Notes: generated by a model from the sequence alone, not told the origin. 64,000 nt of DNA from Sutcliffiella horikoshii (GCF_008180725.1 NZ_VTEV01000005.1:465637-529636); one strand, 5' to 3'; positions 25,212 to 35,114 are shown, counted from the first letter of the stretch. A program made the numbers and translations.

Positions 25212-26573
25212 ATGTCAAAGTCCTCTTGCAGTCCCAAACAAACAACAGGCGATCTAGCCTGGTGGCAACTGTCATTAATAGGAATTGGATGCACCATTGG
25301 CATCGGCTTTTTCCTGGGATCTTCTCTTGGAATCAAGCTTGCCGGTGCCTCTATCATTCTTTCTTTTTTAATTGGCGCCGCCGGAACCTATATCGTGTAC
25401 AGCAGATTAGCCAAAATGACCATCCAAGATCCACAGGAGGGTTCATTTTGTTATTACGCAGGGCAGGCATTTGGGAAATGGGCTAGTTTCAGTTGTGGCT
25501 GGAATTATTGGTGCTCCAACATACTGATCATGGGTAGTCAGCTGACTGCCCTTGGTCTATTGTCCCAATTCTGGTTTCCAGATATTCCGCTTTGGATTTT
25601 TTCAGCTGGGTATGCCATATTGTCCTTTCTCATCGTCATGCTTGGGACAAAAGGGTTTGATAAAATGGAAGACCTTTTTGCCATTATCAAAGTTGCGGCA
25701 ATTGTCATGTTCATTGTCATTGCTTTGGGTATTTATTTTGGCTGGATCAAGGGTGATGGCGGTGGCGTTGGGGCAAGTCCAGGCAACTTACCCAACACCC
25801 TCAAGGAATGGATGCCGATGGGAGTGAAAGGGGTATGGTCTTCCCTTATATATGCCTTCTATGCTTACGGCGGAATTGAAGTAATCGGGTTAATGGCCAT
25901 GCAGCTGAAAAAGAAAGAAGATACGTTAAAGGCTGGAACCATCATGATGTTTTTATTGATGATTCTCTATGTAGGCTCACTCAGCCTTGCCGTTAGCCTT
26001 GCTGCTTTTGAAAAATTCAACGAAAAAGAAAGTCCCTTTGTGACTGCCCTAACCAATTTCGACCTCGACTTTTTTCCGCACGTTTTCAACGGGGCCATTA
26101 TAATCGCTGGCTTCTCCACCATGACCGCAGCACTTTTTGGGGTAACTACACTTTTAGTTACATTAGCAAAGGATGGAGATGCACCAAAGCTATTCCAGAA
26201 AAAAATACAGTTTCGCGAATTACCGCTTCCCTCCCTGTTACTTGGAGTGGTGGGACTAGCGGCTTCAGTCGTTTGCGCCTTCGTATTGCTGGGAAAGGTG
26301 TTCGAATACATTACCACAGCCGCAGGGTTACTATTGCTGTATAACTGGATTTTTATCTTGCTCTCTTCCTTTAAATTAGAAAAGAATGGAAAGTTACTAT
26401 CTGTGCTGGGGCTGCTGCTGCTTTTATTAGCAATAAGCGGAACCCTCGCGGAAAAGACCGTCCGGAATGGCTTCTTTATTAGTATTCTTTTTGTAGCGTT
26501 GATTGGGATTATTACATTGATAATGCAGAGGAAATGGAAGAAGGGCGGAAGGAAGAAGTTGAAGTATAGTTGA
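25212..26573 (+). CDS. Amino acid permease (APC family)
   Basis: A 453-residue secondary transporter with 12 predicted helices. Helix 1 has LSLIGIGCTIGIGFFLGSSLGI, the substrate-binding break of APC amino acid permeases; helix 6 has LIYAFYAYGGIEVIGLMAMQ; a conserved cytoplasmic AKDGDAPKLFQK loop follows. Amino acid specificity unknown. The basic tail (MQRKWKKGGRKKLKYS) is normal for the family. Confidence 0.9.
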   Translation: MSKSSCSPKQTTGDLAWWQLSLIGIGCTIGIGFFLGSSLGIKLAGASIILSFLIGAAGTYIVYSRLAKMTIQDPQEGSFCYYAGQAFGKWASFSCGWNYWCSNILIMGSQLTALGLLSQFWFPDIPLWIFSAGYAILSFLIVMLGTKGFDKMEDLFAIIKVAAIVMFIVIALGIYFGWIKGDGGGVGASPGNLPNTLKEWMPMGVKGVWSSLIYAFYAYGGIEVIGLMAMQLKKKEDTLKAGTIMMFLLMILYVGSLSLAVSLAAFEKFNEKESPFVTALTNFDLDFFPHVFNGAIIIAGFSTMTAALFGVTTLLVTLAKDGDAPKLFQKKIQFRELPLPSLLLGVVGLAASVVCAFVLLGKVFEYITTAAGLLLLYNWIFILLSSFKLEKNGKLLSVLGLLLLLLAISGTLAEKTVRNGFFISILFVALIGIITLIMQRKWKKGGRKKLKYS

Positions 26574-26599
26574 GAAGGGCGGGTTGTGGGGATGGGTTG

Positions 26600-26620
26600 T
26601 GGGACAGGCACGGCCGCCCA
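26600..26620 (+). repeat. Dispersed REP-like motif, copy 6
   Basis: GTGGGACAGGCACGGCCGCCC, 26 bp after the permease stop. Confidence 0.72.
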
Positions 26621-26674
26621 TATTTGCTTGGATTGTCGTAGGGAGTGAGAGTTCGTGCAGTTTGTTGCTAGAGT

Positions 26675-26871
26675 AAAGACCTCTAGGTTCATTTTTTCCG
26701 GGGGCAGAGGTCTTTATAGGCGTTATAAAGACCTTTCTTACCGTATTTGCCCGTCCGAGAAGTCTTTATACCACTTCTAATGACCGTTCTCCTCGATTAA
26801 TCAAGTCCTAGAAGTCTTTATCGCACTATTCATGACCTGTCTGTATAGCTTTTTATGTAGAAGAGGTCTTT
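26675..26871. repeat. 52-bp tandem array, AAAGACCTCT dyad family (four units)
   Basis: Units start at 26675, 26727, 26779 and 26831, all 52 bp apart. Unit 1 is a perfect dyad, AAAGACCTCT (26675-26684) to AGAGGTCTTT (26706-26715), 41 nt end to end, followed by an 11-nt spacer beginning AT. Later units keep the positions but lose pairing. The array ends about 40 bp from the stop of the minus-strand gene 26912. Confidence 0.9.
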
Positions 26872-26911
26872 ATCGCCTAGCATTACGAAATCGAGTAATC
26901 CGTCGCAGCAT

Positions 26912-27127
26912 TTATTTTAAGATATTCCTTTTAATTCTTTGCTTAATAATCCGCTCACTAATAACCCCGAGGATCAGTCCAACACCTATAGGTAGTAGTG
27001 CTATCTCTGTATATGTAGGAGATAGTTTGAAAATAAGAAAATCTATATCAGCTAAAAACCCCAACAAATACAGTAAAATCATAGACCCACAAGCTACTGA
27101 GAGTGGTACCCAAAATTGCTTTTTCAT
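26912..27127 (-). CDS. Small two-helix membrane protein
   Basis: 71 residues, with predicted helices at about 6-24 and 38-58 and a basic tail (SERIIKQRIKRNILK). The start ATG has AGGAGG upstream. Family not recognised. Probably in an operon with 27167-27442 (39-bp gap). Confidence 0.68.
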   Translation of the reverse strand: MKKQFWVPLSVACGSMILLYLLGFLADIDFLIFKLSPTYTEIALLPIGVGLILGVISERIIKQRIKRNILK

Positions 27128-27166
27128 TTTTGCATTCCTCCTTTTATTGTTTGGGATTCAAAGGTT

Positions 27167-27442
27167 TCACCCATCAATCTTCTCCGCCCTCTTCCCTGCA
27201 TACTCTCCAAATTTCACTAATCCCACGGCTATAGCTGAAAACACACCGTTAAACAAGGCTGCAAACCATAACATCTGGGAAAAGCCGATCGCATTTGCAT
27301 ACAAGACCCCTAATAACATACACCCTAGGACAGTTACAAAAAAAGGTATTTTTTTTGCTACAAAACTAACAATCACACTTAACAGCATGACTGCCGAACC
27401 CATGATAAAGAAATGAATCCCAAAGATTAGCAAGAACTCCAT
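27167..27442 (-). CDS. Small multi-helix membrane protein
   Basis: 91 residues with three predicted helices (about 4-27, 33-52, 55-78) and a charged end GEYAGKRAEKIDG. Family not recognised. It is followed by the 26912 membrane gene. Confidence 0.68.
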   Translation of the reverse strand: MEFLLIFGIHFFIMGSAVMLLSVIVSFVAKKIPFFVTVLGCMLLGVLYANAIGFSQMLWFAALFNGVFSAIAVGLVKFGEYAGKRAEKIDG

Positions 27443-27691
27443 TTAAACTCATCCCCCAATAAGCTAATTTGATGGCCTTTTAGAATTCAACATTTTTTCT
27501 ATAACTAAGATACGAATAAAAGCAATATTTGTTTCATTCTTCTGACTTCATTTAACTTTATCATTAACACATACTAATTTTTCTATATCTATTTTGCCTT
27601 ACACTTCAGGGAGCCCACAGTTTATCGGCGGAAGATCTAGCAGGATATTTACGCACTATGTAATTTCTGAATGCTAATAACCAATATACGT

Positions 27692-27732
27692 AAAAAAGGC
27701 CTGAAGCAAATTTTATTGCTTCGGCCTTTTGT
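27692..27732. terminator. Bidirectional terminator after the OYE gene
   Basis: AAGGCCTGAAGCAA paired with TTGCTTCGGCCTT (one bulged base), with a T/A-rich run on both sides. The rest of 27443-27691 shows nothing further. Confidence 0.9.
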
Positions 27733-27747
27733 TTATTTTTTGCTATA

Positions 27748-28857
27748 TTATTGTACGATTTCCATTTGAAGTTCTAAATCTTTTACTTTTGCTTGAGGTA
27801 GTAGAATTTTTTCGAATTCGAACTCGTTTAGACCTTTTTCTTTTTTCACTCTATTAGGTAGATCTGGATTAGCTAAGGCGCTTGTCCCTAAGGAAACTAA
27901 ATCAGCTTGATGCTCTCCAATTATTTTTTCCGCTTTTTCAGGATCACCTAATCTTCCATTAGCAATGACAGGAAGTTTTCCAAACTCTTTGGCAGCCTGA
28001 GCCAACGTTCTAGTACCCTGCCCGAATGCAGGTGCTGTCGCATCTCCATCGGTAACATGAATATAGTCTAAAGAGCTCTCTCCTAATTGAGAGAAAATGT
28101 ATTCTGCCTCGTTTTCTCCTTCAGCCCATTTGTGATTTGGGTCAGCTACCTTGATTTGAGAGATACGAATTCCAACCATAAAATCAGAGCCTACTGCTTC
28201 TCGAATATCTTCAATGATTTCTAATACAATTCGAAGGCGATTTTCTTTTAAACCACCATATTGGTCCTCTCGATGATTCATATAATCTGTCAAAAATTGA
28301 TCCAATAAATACCCATTCGCTCCATGGATCTCCACTCCGTCGAATCCAGCTTCTTTCGCTCGCACGGCACTTTGAACAAATGCATATTTTACTTGTTCGA
28401 TGTCATGTTCGGACATTGCTCTCGGTGTTTGGAATGGACCTGTTCCACCATAGAAACCTAATTGCTCACCCTTAGGAGGAATGTCAGAAGGTGCTATCGT
28501 TTCATTTGTGTAAGCATTCCCCTGACTTTGACCACCGGCGTGCATAAGTTGAGCAATTATCAATGAACTATGGCTGTGAACAACGTCCACTATTTTTTTC
28601 CACTCTTGTACATGTTCTTCTCTTACAAGTCCAGGTTGATCGTCATAGCCCTGACTATAACTCTCGTCCAGATAAATCCCTTCTGAGATAATTGCACTAA
28701 ATCCACCTTTTGCGAATCGTTCATAATATTTACTCATGGTTTCATTCGCACGACCATCTTGTTCTGCACTAATTCGTGTCATCGGTGCAACAATAAATCT
28801 ATTATGAAATGTATTCCCCTTAATTTCTGTTTGTGAAAATAAATTCTTATATGTCAA
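27748..28857 (-). CDS. NADH:flavin oxidoreductase (Old Yellow Enzyme family)
   Basis: A 369-residue FMN barrel ene-reductase. Landmarks are NRFIVAPMTRISAEQDGRA at the FMN-binding start, HAGGQSQ, FDGVEIHGANGYLLDQFLTDYMNHREDQYGG (His/Asn substrate pair; GGLKENR), and LPVIANGRLGDPEKAEKII (phosphate loop). TTG at 28857 with AAAGGATG upstream is preferred, because the ATG at 28866 sits directly on that site. Likely reduces activated alkenes or nitro compounds; physiological substrate unknown. Confidence 0.9.
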   Translation of the reverse strand: MTYKNLFSQTEIKGNTFHNRFIVAPMTRISAEQDGRANETMSKYYERFAKGGFSAIISEGIYLDESYSQGYDDQPGLVREEHVQEWKKIVDVVHSHSSLIIAQLMHAGGQSQGNAYTNETIAPSDIPPKGEQLGFYGGTGPFQTPRAMSEHDIEQVKYAFVQSAVRAKEAGFDGVEIHGANGYLLDQFLTDYMNHREDQYGGLKENRLRIVLEIIEDIREAVGSDFMVGIRISQIKVADPNHKWAEGENEAEYIFSQLGESSLDYIHVTDGDATAPAFGQGTRTLAQAAKEFGKLPVIANGRLGDPEKAEKIIGEHQADLVSLGTSALANPDLPNRVKKEKGLNEFEFEKILLPQAKVKDLELQMEIVQ

Positions 28858-29061
28858 AATAATCATCCTTTCTAATTAAACTTAGCTAACATGCTAAAGG
28901 AAAAGAATCTTTAATTCAAGATTTTTGCACTTGATAAGTTTGTCATAAAAATAGGATGACTTAGAACACAAAAATTATGTATGGTGGGTGGTGGGGCACC
29001 ATGATCCACTTTTGCTTAGAGGGGCAAGCTGTGTAATTTCTAAAGCAGTTACTTACGGAGT

Positions 29062-29206
29062 AAAGACCTCTAATCACTAGTTTTTCCCGTAAGGAGTTCT
29101 TTAGCAAGACTGTAAAGACTATTCTTCACTACTTTTCACGCTACAAAGGTCTTTATGACCCTTATTAAGACTTCTCCGCTCAATTTCACGAGCCGCAAAG
29201 GGTTTT
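29062..29206. repeat. 52-bp tandem array, AAAGACCTCT dyad family (three units)
   Basis: Units start at 29062, 29114 and 29166, 52 bp apart, each a 41-nt dyad-like block (for example AAAGACTATT to AAAGGTCTTT) plus an 11-nt spacer. Divergent copies. The flanking 28867-29061 and 29207-29332 stretches show no gene; a degenerate GGGGCACCATGATCCAC REP-like motif is at about 28993. Confidence 0.82.
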
Positions 29207-29332
29207 AAACACTCTTTCATCCCAAGTTAATTTCACTTGTTACTACTTAATTACTTTATTAACCTCTCTTGTAATCTTCCATTTTTCCTCTATTAGTGTC
29301 CAACCTTGAGTATTTGTAGGCATCCTCACTAT

Positions 29333-29665
29333 TCAAATTATTAATTTTAAGAATTTCTCCAATACTCCCGCTGATTTTTCATAAAGGCCTTGATTAATAT
29401 ACTTAATTACTCCTATCCAAGCTAAGAAAATACCTAAAAACCCTGCTACGATAAGACCCCCCAATGCAAAATTTTTATGAATACCGTAACCTATTGGCAC
29501 AAAGAATACAATTGTCGATGTTAGAATTATGAACGTAAAAATCAATAAAGCTCTTTTTTCCATTTTGTGTTTATCTTTATTTAACTTCCGGACACCCATT
29601 CCCATTATTTTGAAATAACAAACTGTAATGATAACGGGGATTACCCACATAAATGAATCCATTTG
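29333..29665 (-). CDS. Membrane protein, hypothetical
   Basis: 110 residues from the ATG at 29665, which follows AAAAGGGG; starting further upstream would overlap the acetyltransferase gene. Three predicted membrane helices (about 3-18, 37-57, 64-88). Family not recognised. Directly downstream of the GNAT gene 29683. Confidence 0.72.
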   Translation of the reverse strand, partial: QMDSFMWVIPVIITVCYFKIMGMGVRKLNKDKHKMEKRALLIFTFIILTSTIVFFVPIGYGIHKNFALGGLIVAGFLGIFLAWIGVIKYINQGLYEKSAGVLEKFLKLII

Positions 29666-29682
29666 TTTACCCCTTTTTATCG

Positions 29683-30495
29683 TTAAACTTTCTCCCAAAC
29701 CGCATTCGTATAAGCAATCTTCAACCCTGCTCGTTCCATATTCTTTTGGCTCACACTACCAAAAGCCGCTTGCCCAACTAAATATCGGCAACCTTCATTA
29801 GCTGCCTGTTGCATGCGCTTTTGAATGAGTGCTGTTTGAACCCCTTTATTTCTAAATTCAGGTACGGTTGCCGATGCAGCCAATGTTGCAACATCATTAT
29901 TTATAAACAAGACAGCGATTCCGGCTGGCTCATTACCTACACGCGCCAAATAAAAATTCCAATTGTCGCTCTCTGCAAGCACCTTGTTATTGGCGGTCAC
30001 ATAGTCCTTGAATGCAGCGGGCATCCCGAAACCTTTCGTATATAACTCACCAAAAATATTAAAGTTCACGAGACTGATTTCCTCAACATGAATAGCATTA
30101 TCTTGCCTCTTGTCTGGTATTTCTTCCATAGATAAAGGACGATAGAGAGCCGTGTGAAAGCCACTCTGAAAAAAGCCCATGGTACTAAGCTTCCGGAAAA
30201 GGTCGATAGAGGCATTTCCTGGTGTCACTTCAAACCTAGCTGGAATGCCTCTACTAGAATAAAATTCTACTATTTCATCCATATCATTTATATTCTCTCC
30301 GGTAATTCCCTTCACCGTATTGAATGATGGACCGGGAATACTTTTAACTGAGAACGCCACGGCATTTCCAAACCGCTGCAGCTCCACGCCCATTGCATTA
30401 TCGTTTTGGTCTCTAATTCTCAGCAATCTATCTTCTAGCGCATCAATCTCAGACTGTTCCACGATTTGTAATTGATTTTTTGTTAAGATTGACAT
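29683..30495 (-). CDS. GNAT acetyltransferase with N-terminal extension
   Basis: 270 residues. The C-terminal half holds the GNAT core with ASATVPEFRNKGVQTALIQKRM (about 210-232) and CRYLVGQAAFGSVSQKNMERAGLKIAYT. The N-terminal half (VKSIPGPSFNTVKGITGENINDMDEIVEFYSSRG) is a pseudo-GNAT-like extension seen in some bacillar two-lobed members. Substrate unknown. The start overlaps the end of the DinB gene by 13 bp, so translation is coupled. Confidence 0.88.
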   Translation of the reverse strand: MSILTKNQLQIVEQSEIDALEDRLLRIRDQNDNAMGVELQRFGNAVAFSVKSIPGPSFNTVKGITGENINDMDEIVEFYSSRGIPARFEVTPGNASIDLFRKLSTMGFFQSGFHTALYRPLSMEEIPDKRQDNAIHVEEISLVNFNIFGELYTKGFGMPAAFKDYVTANNKVLAESDNWNFYLARVGNEPAGIAVLFINNDVATLAASATVPEFRNKGVQTALIQKRMQQAANEGCRYLVGQAAFGSVSQKNMERAGLKIAYTNAVWEKV

Positions 30496-30977
30496 GTTTT
30501 TACCTCCGGCGCGATGAGATCCGTATCCGGCGGAGTATATCCCAGTTGGCGACCAATTTTAACAATCTGTCCTTTGTGGTGGAATTCGTGGGTGGTAGTG
30601 TGCGTAAAAAGCCAGAGAGTGCTGAAGTCGGATGTTTCACCGCTTTTAAAAGTGTATGGGATGGTATGTTCCCAGTTTCCTTGATATTTCAGCAAAAACT
30701 CCTCAACCATCTCATCCGTTTTCCGGAAAAGCTCTCTCATATCTTGAACGGTTTTGATGTTTTTTGGTTCTGTTTTTTCAATTGTTTTTCCAAGACCATG
30801 TGTCCCGAGCCAAAAATGATAGCAGGTGGCAATATGTACGTGAAGATTTCGAATGGAGTCCCCTCCGAAATTCTCCATTTCTTTTACATAATCGGCATAT
30901 GCCATGACTTCACAATACTGAAATAATGTTTCCCTTGTCCGTTTAATCCAATCATACTGACTTTGAAATAATTTCAT
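30483..30977 (-). CDS. DinB-family protein
   Basis: A 164-residue four-helix bundle of the DinB/YfiT metalloenzyme superfamily. Candidate metal ligands are His in LHVHIATCYHFWLGTHG and the paired His of THTTTHEFHHKGQIV (about 128-142), the DinB pattern. Members include thiol-dependent transferases. Overlaps and precedes the GNAT gene. Confidence 0.88.
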   Translation of the reverse strand: MKLFQSQYDWIKRTRETLFQYCEVMAYADYVKEMENFGGDSIRNLHVHIATCYHFWLGTHGLGKTIEKTEPKNIKTVQDMRELFRKTDEMVEEFLLKYQGNWEHTIPYTFKSGETSDFSTLWLFTHTTTHEFHHKGQIVKIGRQLGYTPPDTDLIAPEVKTCQS

Positions 30978-31140
30978 TTTTCCATCTCCCTAATTTTAAA
31001 TGAAGGAATATTCCGTCTTTAATTTTATAGTACCACACGATTAGAGATATGGTAATAATTTCTACATTAGTATCAGCAGATGCTTGGTCAGATAAGTTAA
31101 GGGGAGAGATATTTGACCAAAGGAAGTGGGTCGTCGTCCA

Positions 31141-31182
31141 GTTCGTGCCAAAACCACCTAAGTTCGTGCCAAACAAGTTTTT
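31141..31182. repeat. Two-unit 21-bp repeat (GTTCGTGCC family)
   Basis: GTTCGTGCCAAA at 31141 and 31162, 21 bp apart, matching the larger array at 62.53 kb. It lies between the divergent DinB and ptsG genes. Confidence 0.75.
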
Positions 31183-31212
31183 AGTCTTCAGGCACAGGCA
31201 CAACAGCACAAA

Positions 31213-31234
31213 TGCGTCCCCCGTGCCTGTCCCC
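31213..31234 (-). repeat. Dispersed REP-like motif, copy 7
   Basis: The minus strand reads GGGGACAGGCACGGGGGACGCA, about 80 bp before ptsG. No RAT antiterminator or clear promoter was seen in the 30978-31312 gap. Confidence 0.65.
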
Positions 31235-31312
31235 TCAATCCGCTGTTTAAAACTCCCTGTTTAGGGGAAATTAAAAACACTTTGAAATCTACATATATTG
31301 GAGGTATTATCC

Positions 31313-33370
31313 TTGAAAAAGTTATTTGGTGTGTTACAGAAGGTCGGGAAAGCGTTAATGCTTCCGGTTGCACTCCTACCGGCGGCTGGGATTTTGCTTG
31401 CGCTTGGCGCAGCATTGAAAGAAGAGAATTTGCTGGAACTGATGCCGTTCCTTGGTACGGATTGGATCCAGTTAGTGGCGAGCGTTATGGATGCTGCCGG
31501 AGGGATTGTATTCAGTAACCTCCCTGTGCTCTTTGCCGTTGGGGTGGCAGTTGGACTTGCTGGTGGTGAGGGGGTTGCTGCACTTGCCGCGATTATTGGT
31601 TACCTCATCATGAATGCCACGATGGGTGTGGTGCTTGGCGTAGATGAAGGAATGCTTGATAACCCGGCATATGCGAATGTACTTGGAATTAATACGCTTC
31701 AGAGTGGGGTGTTCGGCGGGGTAATTGTCGGTATCCTTGCGGCATTCATGTACAACAAGTATTACAATATCGAGTTGCCGTCTTACCTCGGTTTCTTCGC
31801 CGGGAAGCGATTCGTCCCAATTGTTACGGCTGCCTCTGCAGTTGTGTTAGGTATTGTCATGTCCTTTGTTTGGCCTCCGATTCAAGGTGGGTTAAACACA
31901 CTGTCTGAAAGTATGATTAACACAAACCTAACGGTGTCCGCCTTTATTTTTGGTGTCATTGAACGGGCCCTAATTCCGTTCGGTCTGCATCATATTTTCT
32001 ACTCCCCGTTTTGGTTTGAGTTTGGTTCCTACACTACTCAGGCTGGAGATATTGTCCGCGGGGATCAGGCAATGTTCTTTGCCCAGCTGCGTGACGGGGT
32101 CGACCCTACTGCCGGAACGTTTATGACAGGTAAATTCCCGTTTATGATGTTCGGTCTTCCTGCTGCTGCGCTCGCGATTTACCACACAGCGCGTCCTGAA
32201 AAGAAAAAAGTGGTTGGCGGAATCATGGCGTCTGCTGCTCTTACCTCTTTTTTAACGGGTATTACAGAACCTATTGAGTTCTCATTCCTGTTTGTTGCAC
32301 CTGTTTTATTCGCGATTCACACCGTGTTTGCGGGTCTTTCGTTCATGGTGATGCATATTTTAGATGTGAAAATTGGGATGACGTTCTCAGGTGGGGTCAT
32401 CGACTACCTGCTTTTTGGAATTGTGCCTAACAGAACCGCATGGTGGCTTGTTATTCCTGTTGGTCTTGTATTTTCCGTCATTTACTATTTCGGTTTCCGC
32501 TTTGCTATAACAAAATTCAATCTTGCAACTCCTGGTCGTGAGGAAGTGGACGAGGATGAAGATGGAGCCTCTCCGACAACTGCCGGCGACCTCCCTCATG
32601 ATGTATTAGAGGCGATGGGTGGCAAGCAAAATATTTCTCATTTGGATGCTTGTATCACGAGGCTTCGCGTGTCGGTGAATGAAATTTCCATGGTGGACAA
32701 AGCTCGTTTGAAAAAACTTGGTGCCTCTGGCGTTCTAGAAGTCGGCAACAATATCCAAGCTATTTTCGGACCTAAATCGGATACGTTAAAATCACAAATC
32801 AAGGATATTATGGACGGGAAGACACCTCGCCCTGCTAGAACAGATACAAATAAGGAAGTAGAGCAGCAAATTGAAGAGATCAATCCAGATGCGATGCAAA
32901 CCAAGTCAACGGAAGGCGGATTTATCGCTCCTATCAAAGGGGAAATCAAGCCGCTCGATGATGTGCCAGATCAGGTCTTTTCCGGAAAAATGATGGGTGA
33001 CGGCTTTGCAATTGAACCTGCAGAAGGACTTGTCGTCTCTCCTGTTGACGGAAGAATTGTAAACCTGTTCCCGACCAAGCATGCGATTGGAATTGAATCG
33101 AACGAAGGACACGAAATTCTAATCCACGTAGGAATTGATACCGTAAATCTTAAAGGTGAAGGGTTTGAAGCACTCGTTGCACAGGGTGACACAGTAACGA
33201 AGGGGCAGGAACTCCTTAAGTTTGATATGGATTTCATTGGGAAGAATGCTCCTTCGTTGATAACACCAATTGTGTTTACTAACTTGAAGGATGATGAAAA
33301 AGTAAAGCTTAACAAGCATGGTGAGGTTGATTTGAAGGAAGAAGGAATTGTGGAGATTTCTAAAGGGTAA
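31313..33370 (+). CDS. ptsG: PTS glucose transporter PtsG, EIICBA
   Basis: A 685-residue three-domain glucose permease. EIIC occupies about 1-405 ([21 protein letters not shown] and [16 protein letters not shown]), EIIB about 425-505 with the phospho-cysteine in [13 protein letters not shown], and EIIA about 535-680 with the phospho-histidine in [15 protein letters not shown]. The motif [17 protein letters not shown] is typical of the glucose branch. TTG 31313 is chosen, as the GGAGG site sits inside the longer TTG 31298 form. Its EIIA could also serve NagP. Classical GlcT-RAT leader features are not apparent. Confidence 0.94.
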   Translation: MKKLFGVLQKVGKALMLPVALLPAAGILLALGAALKEENLLELMPFLGTDWIQLVASVMDAAGGIVFSNLPVLFAVGVAVGLAGGEGVAALAAIIGYLIMNATMGVVLGVDEGMLDNPAYANVLGINTLQSGVFGGVIVGILAAFMYNKYYNIELPSYLGFFAGKRFVPIVTAASAVVLGIVMSFVWPPIQGGLNTLSESMINTNLTVSAFIFGVIERALIPFGLHHIFYSPFWFEFGSYTTQAGDIVRGDQAMFFAQLRDGVDPTAGTFMTGKFPFMMFGLPAAALAIYHTARPEKKKVVGGIMASAALTSFLTGITEPIEFSFLFVAPVLFAIHTVFAGLSFMVMHILDVKIGMTFSGGVIDYLLFGIVPNRTAWWLVIPVGLVFSVIYYFGFRFAITKFNLATPGREEVDEDEDGASPTTAGDLPHDVLEAMGGKQNISHLDACITRLRVSVNEISMVDKARLKKLGASGVLEVGNNIQAIFGPKSDTLKSQIKDIMDGKTPRPARTDTNKEVEQQIEEINPDAMQTKSTEGGFIAPIKGEIKPLDDVPDQVFSGKMMGDGFAIEPAEGLVVSPVDGRIVNLFPTKHAIGIESNEGHEILIHVGIDTVNLKGEGFEALVAQGDTVTKGQELLKFDMDFIGKNAPSLITPIVFTNLKDDEKVKLNKHGEVDLKEEGIVEISKG

Positions 33371-33375
33371 ATAAG

Positions 33376-33416
33376 AAAGGGACGTTTCGATCACAATCGA
33401 AACGTCCTTTCTTTAT
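33376..33416. terminator. Bidirectional terminator between ptsG and Mn catalase
   Basis: Perfect stem GGACGTTTCGAT / ATCGAAACGTCC around a 4-nt loop, with A/T-rich flanks. It ends both convergent genes. Confidence 0.92.
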
Positions 33417-34237
33417 TTTACAGATGGCGGAGTATTATGCAAGGCTGGAGGAGCAGGATTTAGCATTGGTTTTCCACCCCACGCACCTGACATGCTTAAG
33501 TATTCAAAATTAGCTAATCCGTCTGGTGCAGGGCCACTCGCCCAATTGCCTTTGCTACTCTCTTCTCCCTCTGATAATGCAATAAACGTATGAGAGACTT
33601 CCGATTTTTCTTTTGACGTAGGGAATGTGCTTGGTACGATTACCCCTTCTTGCGCTTCTAGTTCATAAATTGCTGCCAACCATTGATTTTGATGCATTCT
33701 ATCCCTGGCAATCAGGAATGACAGCATGTCTCTAACTCCCGGGTCCGTCGTTTGTTCATATAATCTGACTGCCTGCAAACGCCCCTGTGTTTCGGCGTTT
33801 AAATTTGCCCTGAAATCGGCGAGCAGATTACCACTCGCAATCACGTAGCCTGCGTTCCATGGTACACCAACGCTGTTGACTGGCATTGCTGAAAGACCGG
33901 AAACAATGGCGTATTGCGGGTTCATCCCTCCCATAATTGCTGCCATTACAGGATTCTGTGCCGCTTCTTCTTGAGCTTTCACCGGTGCATTGTCAAGCAG
34001 TCTTGCAATCATGGTTGCAAGCATCTCAACATGGGCGAGCTCCTCCGTCCCCGTATCCATCAATAAATCTCGGTACTTACCATGTCTCCTTGTTCCCCAC
34101 CCTTGAAATAAATATTGTATAGCAACCGAAATCTCCCCGAACTGCCCACCCAGTATTTCCTGCAGCCTTGTCGCAAATATGGGATCAGGCTTACTAGGCT
34201 TGGCTTCATATTGTAATTCCTTCATATGAAAAAACAA
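33413..34237 (-). CDS. Manganese catalase
   Basis: A 274-residue dimanganese catalase that breaks down hydrogen peroxide. The ferritin-like core has QEILGGQFGEISVAIQYLFQ (first Glu ligands) and DTGTEELAHVEMLATMIARLL (Glu/His), a second pair in GRLQAVRLYEQTTDP and LIARDRMHQNQWLAAI, with C-terminal QEGVIVPSTFP. The TTG at 34237 (reading MFFHMKELQYEAKPSKPDP) has GGTGGGGG at proper distance and fits the family's usual N-terminus. Soluble; may be spore-associated as some Bacillus Mn catalases are (inference). Confidence 0.92.
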   Translation of the reverse strand: MFFHMKELQYEAKPSKPDPIFATRLQEILGGQFGEISVAIQYLFQGWGTRRHGKYRDLLMDTGTEELAHVEMLATMIARLLDNAPVKAQEEAAQNPVMAAIMGGMNPQYAIVSGLSAMPVNSVGVPWNAGYVIASGNLLADFRANLNAETQGRLQAVRLYEQTTDPGVRDMLSFLIARDRMHQNQWLAAIYELEAQEGVIVPSTFPTSKEKSEVSHTFIALSEGEESSKGNWASGPAPDGLANFEYLSMSGAWGGKPMLNPAPPALHNTPPSVK

Positions 34238-34353
34238 AACATCCCCCACCCTTCTTTATGCATCACAAATTATATATACTGACAATGGTTTGTACATCAT
34301 TCTAAATTTTCCATGATACAATAAAGGAAAGAATTTCTATGGGAGGGTTTATC

Positions 34354-34704
34354 ATGAAAAAGCACCGCATCTATACGACCAGTTTTGCAAGTGTCTACCC
34401 ACATTACGTTACAAAAGCAGAGAAAAAAGGACGTACGAAAGCAGAAGTGGATGAGATCATTGGTTGGTTAACTGGCTACAGCCAAGAGGAATTAGAAGCA
34501 CTGATCGAAAATAAAACAGACTTTGAAACCTTTTTTGCCGAAGCTCCCGAAATGAACACAGCACGTAGCCTCATTAAAGGAGTCGTTTGCGGTATCCGAG
34601 TAGAGGATATTGAAGAGCCAACCATGAGAGAAATTCGCTATTTGGATAAGCTGATTGATGAGTTAGCTAAAGGAAAAGCGATGGCGAAAATTTTGCGGGC
34701 TTAG
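34354..34704 (+). CDS. DUF2200 family protein
   Basis: A 116-residue soluble protein that matches DUF2200: [39 protein letters not shown] at the N-terminus and [39 protein letters not shown] at the end. Function unknown in the family. The ATG at 34354 follows TGGGAGGG. A REP-like motif overlaps the stop codon. Confidence 0.9.
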   Translation: MKKHRIYTTSFASVYPHYVTKAEKKGRTKAEVDEIIGWLTGYSQEELEALIENKTDFETFFAEAPEMNTARSLIKGVVCGIRVEDIEEPTMREIRYLDKLIDELAKGKAMAKILRA

Positions 34705-34726
34705 GGGACAGGCACCGCGACCCACC
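34703..34726 (+). repeat. Dispersed REP-like motif, copy 8
   Basis: AGGGGACAGGCACCGCGACC followed by CACC, overlapping the stop codon of the DUF2200 gene. Confidence 0.78.
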
Positions 34727-34794
34727 ATCCTCTGTAAAAAATTGGTGTTTTTGTTTTGGCAGCAGCATAAATTAATTGAATGAGGGGGGAGTTT

Positions 34795-35070
34795 ATGCAA
34801 AAACGTGCCATTATATTTGGATCACTTTTCTTTCTTTTGTCAGCCATTCCTTTGGTTGCCTTTCTGACTTCTTGGGGTTCAACAATGGTTGAGCTGTTCA
34901 ACAGAGTAACGCTCTTCATTCCCATTGCTTTTGGTGTTGTAGGATTACTTGTCACTCTATTTAGAGTAAAAGGGTGGCCAAAGGGTTGGCTGATTGCGGC
35001 AAATTCATTTAGTGTTTGCGGGTGGGCATTATTACTCTTTATAGCGATTTACGGTTTTCAAGCACCATAG
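34795..35070 (+). CDS. Small membrane protein, hypothetical
   Basis: 91 residues. The ATG at 34795 follows GAGGGGGGAG. Three predicted helices (about 7-26, 36-55, 65-86), with motif RVKGWPKGWLIAANSFSVCG. Family not recognised. Confidence 0.72.
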   Translation: MQKRAIIFGSLFFLLSAIPLVAFLTSWGSTMVELFNRVTLFIPIAFGVVGLLVTLFRVKGWPKGWLIAANSFSVCGWALLLFIAIYGFQAP

Positions 35071-35114
35071 AATTCGACAAATAGATGTGCTATTTCTTTT
35101 ATTAGAAAAATGAA

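Noticed and set aside
25967-26692. 241-residue minus-strand frame
   Set aside because: Antisense to the well-supported amino acid permease; no ribosome site and a biased composition.
30978-31312. RAT/GlcT antiterminator leader for ptsG
   Set aside because: I looked for a RAT element and overlapping terminator and saw none; the gap holds repeats instead.
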